DNA of 7,545 bases from positions 1-7,545 of the forward strand of contig JAJQHI010000010.1 in the NCBI GenBank assembly GCA_021199825.1. Reading direction: 5' to 3'. The position numbers and the translations under genes are program-made. Under the pieces are notes generated by a model. The model saw only the letters and a list, made by a program, of their open reading frames with translations, had not been told where the DNA came from and did no database searches. Positions 6,679 through 7,545 of the stretch are shown here, piece after piece (position 1 is the stretch's first letter; each line of letters begins with the position of its first letter). Origin of the DNA: Bacillota bacterium. Lineage in GTDB: Bacteria; Bacillota; Clostridia; Oscillospirales; CAG-272.

Positions 6679-7510
6679 AAGAAAATCGCAAAAGCTCAGG
6701 GCTTAAAGCCTCATATTTTGCGAGTATGTCATCGTATTCGTGAAGCTTCAGCTCACGGTGAACCCTCTCAACCTGCCACGGCTTGACCGTCAGCGGGTGC
6801 AGCCACGGAAAAAACCTGAAGCTCGTCGTAAAATGCTGCATCACGGTATCCGCCTTCAGCCGCCGCTGCTCATTATATTTTCGCGGAAGAATCTTTTTGC
6901 TCCGCGAAAGCTTGTTGAGCGCTGACTGGTCAGGCATGAACATCTCCCGCTCGGCACATCTTTGCCTGCAAGCCTCAAAAAGCCCCGTCTCCCTTATCAT
7001 TTTCATATTCAAAAGCAATACACCCGAATTAAGATAATCAAAGCGGAACGGACTGTTCCTGAAAAACCACTTCCCGTAGTGGTCAAGCACACCCGCCAGC
7101 TCGTGACACTCCATATCCTGATAATAAAACTCGGTAATATCATCTCTAACCACAACGTCAATATCAAGATATAAAATCCTGTCGGGTATCCCATCCACCA
7201 TATCGGCGTACAGCCTCAGCATACAGTATAGCGTAAAGCGCGTATCCATGTTAGCCGTTGGCGGACATGAGCCGAAATACTTCCCCGCGTCAATCAAAAG
7301 AGCGGAGCTTTCGGGATTTTTCTCCTTTAAAAGGCTGTCTAAATACGAAACAACACCGGCGGGAACTGCATCGAACGTCCTGCCGCCGTGTGAAAGCTCC
7401 ATTGTCATGATATATATGTGCAGCGGCTCGTCAACATTTTTTATAAGTGACAGCACGGAAATCAATAGCCCGTCCTTTGTCCCGCCATCGCCGCAATATA
7501 GTATATTCAT
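6677..7510 (-). CDS. Glycosyltransferase family 8 protein (LPS-glycosyltransferase-like, RfaJ type)
   Basis: This 277-residue GT8 enzyme diverges from the one that follows it. The chain opens directly with the Rossmann-like strand MNILYCGDGG (1-10), so there is no N-terminal extension. The metal-binding DxD is DID (D116-D118) within ILYLDIDVVV. NSGVLLLNMK (161-170) and MPDQSALN (192-199) are the conserved GT8 acceptor blocks. A His in VMQHFT (H226) and VKPWQ (242-246) make up the C-terminal metal and diphosphate elements, preceded by an unusual aromatic run SFRFFPWLHP (230-239). It is probably cytosolic and works at the membrane face on a lipid or glycan acceptor. The ATG at 7510-7508 has GAGGTGA upstream at suitable spacing. 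It may overlap the TGA of another gene extending past the right edge. The annotation 'lipopolysaccharide glycosyltransferase' common for this family should not be taken literally in a probable Gram-positive. Donor and acceptor are unknown. Confidence 0.87.
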   Translation of the reverse strand: MNILYCGDGGTKDGLLISVLSLIKNVDEPLHIYIMTMELSHGGRTFDAVPAGVVSYLDSLLKEKNPESSALLIDAGKYFGSCPPTANMDTRFTLYCMLRLYADMVDGIPDRILYLDIDVVVRDDITEFYYQDMECHELAGVLDHYGKWFFRNSPFRFDYLNSGVLLLNMKMIRETGLFEACRQRCAEREMFMPDQSALNKLSRSKKILPRKYNEQRRLKADTVMQHFTTSFRFFPWLHPLTVKPWQVERVHRELKLHEYDDILAKYEALSPELLRFS

Positions 7511-7545
7511 AAGTCATTCACCTCATCCCATGGTACGTATCGTAT
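7507..7545 (-). CDS. Possible C-terminal end of an upstream operon gene (12 codons, start outside window)
   Basis: One minus-strand frame is open from the right edge to a TGA at 7509-7507, encoding IRYVPWDEVNDL. Its stop overlaps the ATG of the GT8 gene as ATGA, the same arrangement seen between the second GT8 gene and the acyltransferase. The GT8 ribosome binding site GAGGTGA falls within these last codons. This is too short to identify. It is supported only by the junction geometry and the open frame, and a random open frame of 12 codons is quite possible. Confidence 0.4.
   Translation of the reverse strand: MRYVPWDEVNDL

Overview
The window looks like a chromosomal segment from a strictly anaerobic Bacillota, most likely one of the Clostridia. 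The reasons are AGGAGG-type ribosome binding sites, a TTG start, tight gene packing, and a very large enzyme of the oxygen-sensitive benzoyl-CoA reductase / 2-hydroxyacyl-CoA dehydratase (BCR/HAD) superfamily. The genus cannot be told from this sequence.

Layout: the left edge (2-328, plus strand) holds the last 108 codons of an ABC-F family ATPase, seen only as its charged linker and C-terminal coiled coil. It converges on a minus-strand operon that fills the rest of the window. The two units are separated by only 25 bp, and one hairpin at about 343-367 appears to terminate both. Read from the right edge leftwards, the operon contains: the possible last 12 codons of an unseen gene (7545-7507); a GT8 glycosyltransferase (7510-6677); a second, divergent GT8 glycosyltransferase (6662-5694); a PlsC-type lysophospholipid acyltransferase (5697-4825); and a protein of about 1481 residues (4799-354). 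Junctions are ATGA overlaps or short gaps, so the genes are probably co-transcribed and partly translationally coupled. The promoter lies outside the window.

The large protein is the main object of interest. It carries two BadF/HgdC-type ATPase domains, each with a cysteine pair spaced exactly 39 residues apart, then a cysteine-rich segment, then two related DUF2229/HgdB-like modules. One chain therefore seems to hold a complete ATP-driven electron-injection machine plus its catalytic half. This architecture matches what is known of the anaerobic plasmalogen synthase PlsA/PlsR of Clostridium perfringens, here apparently as a single fused protein. The neighbouring acyltransferase and glycosyltransferases fit a membrane (glyco)lipid pathway better than an amino-acid fermentation pathway. 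My working reading is an operon for making and possibly glycosylating plasmalogen-type lipids. The domains are well supported, the plasmalogen assignment is a reasoned inference, and the glycosylation link is speculative.

No RNA genes, CRISPR arrays, insertion sequences or long repeats were seen, and no gene-free stretch exceeds 25 bp.
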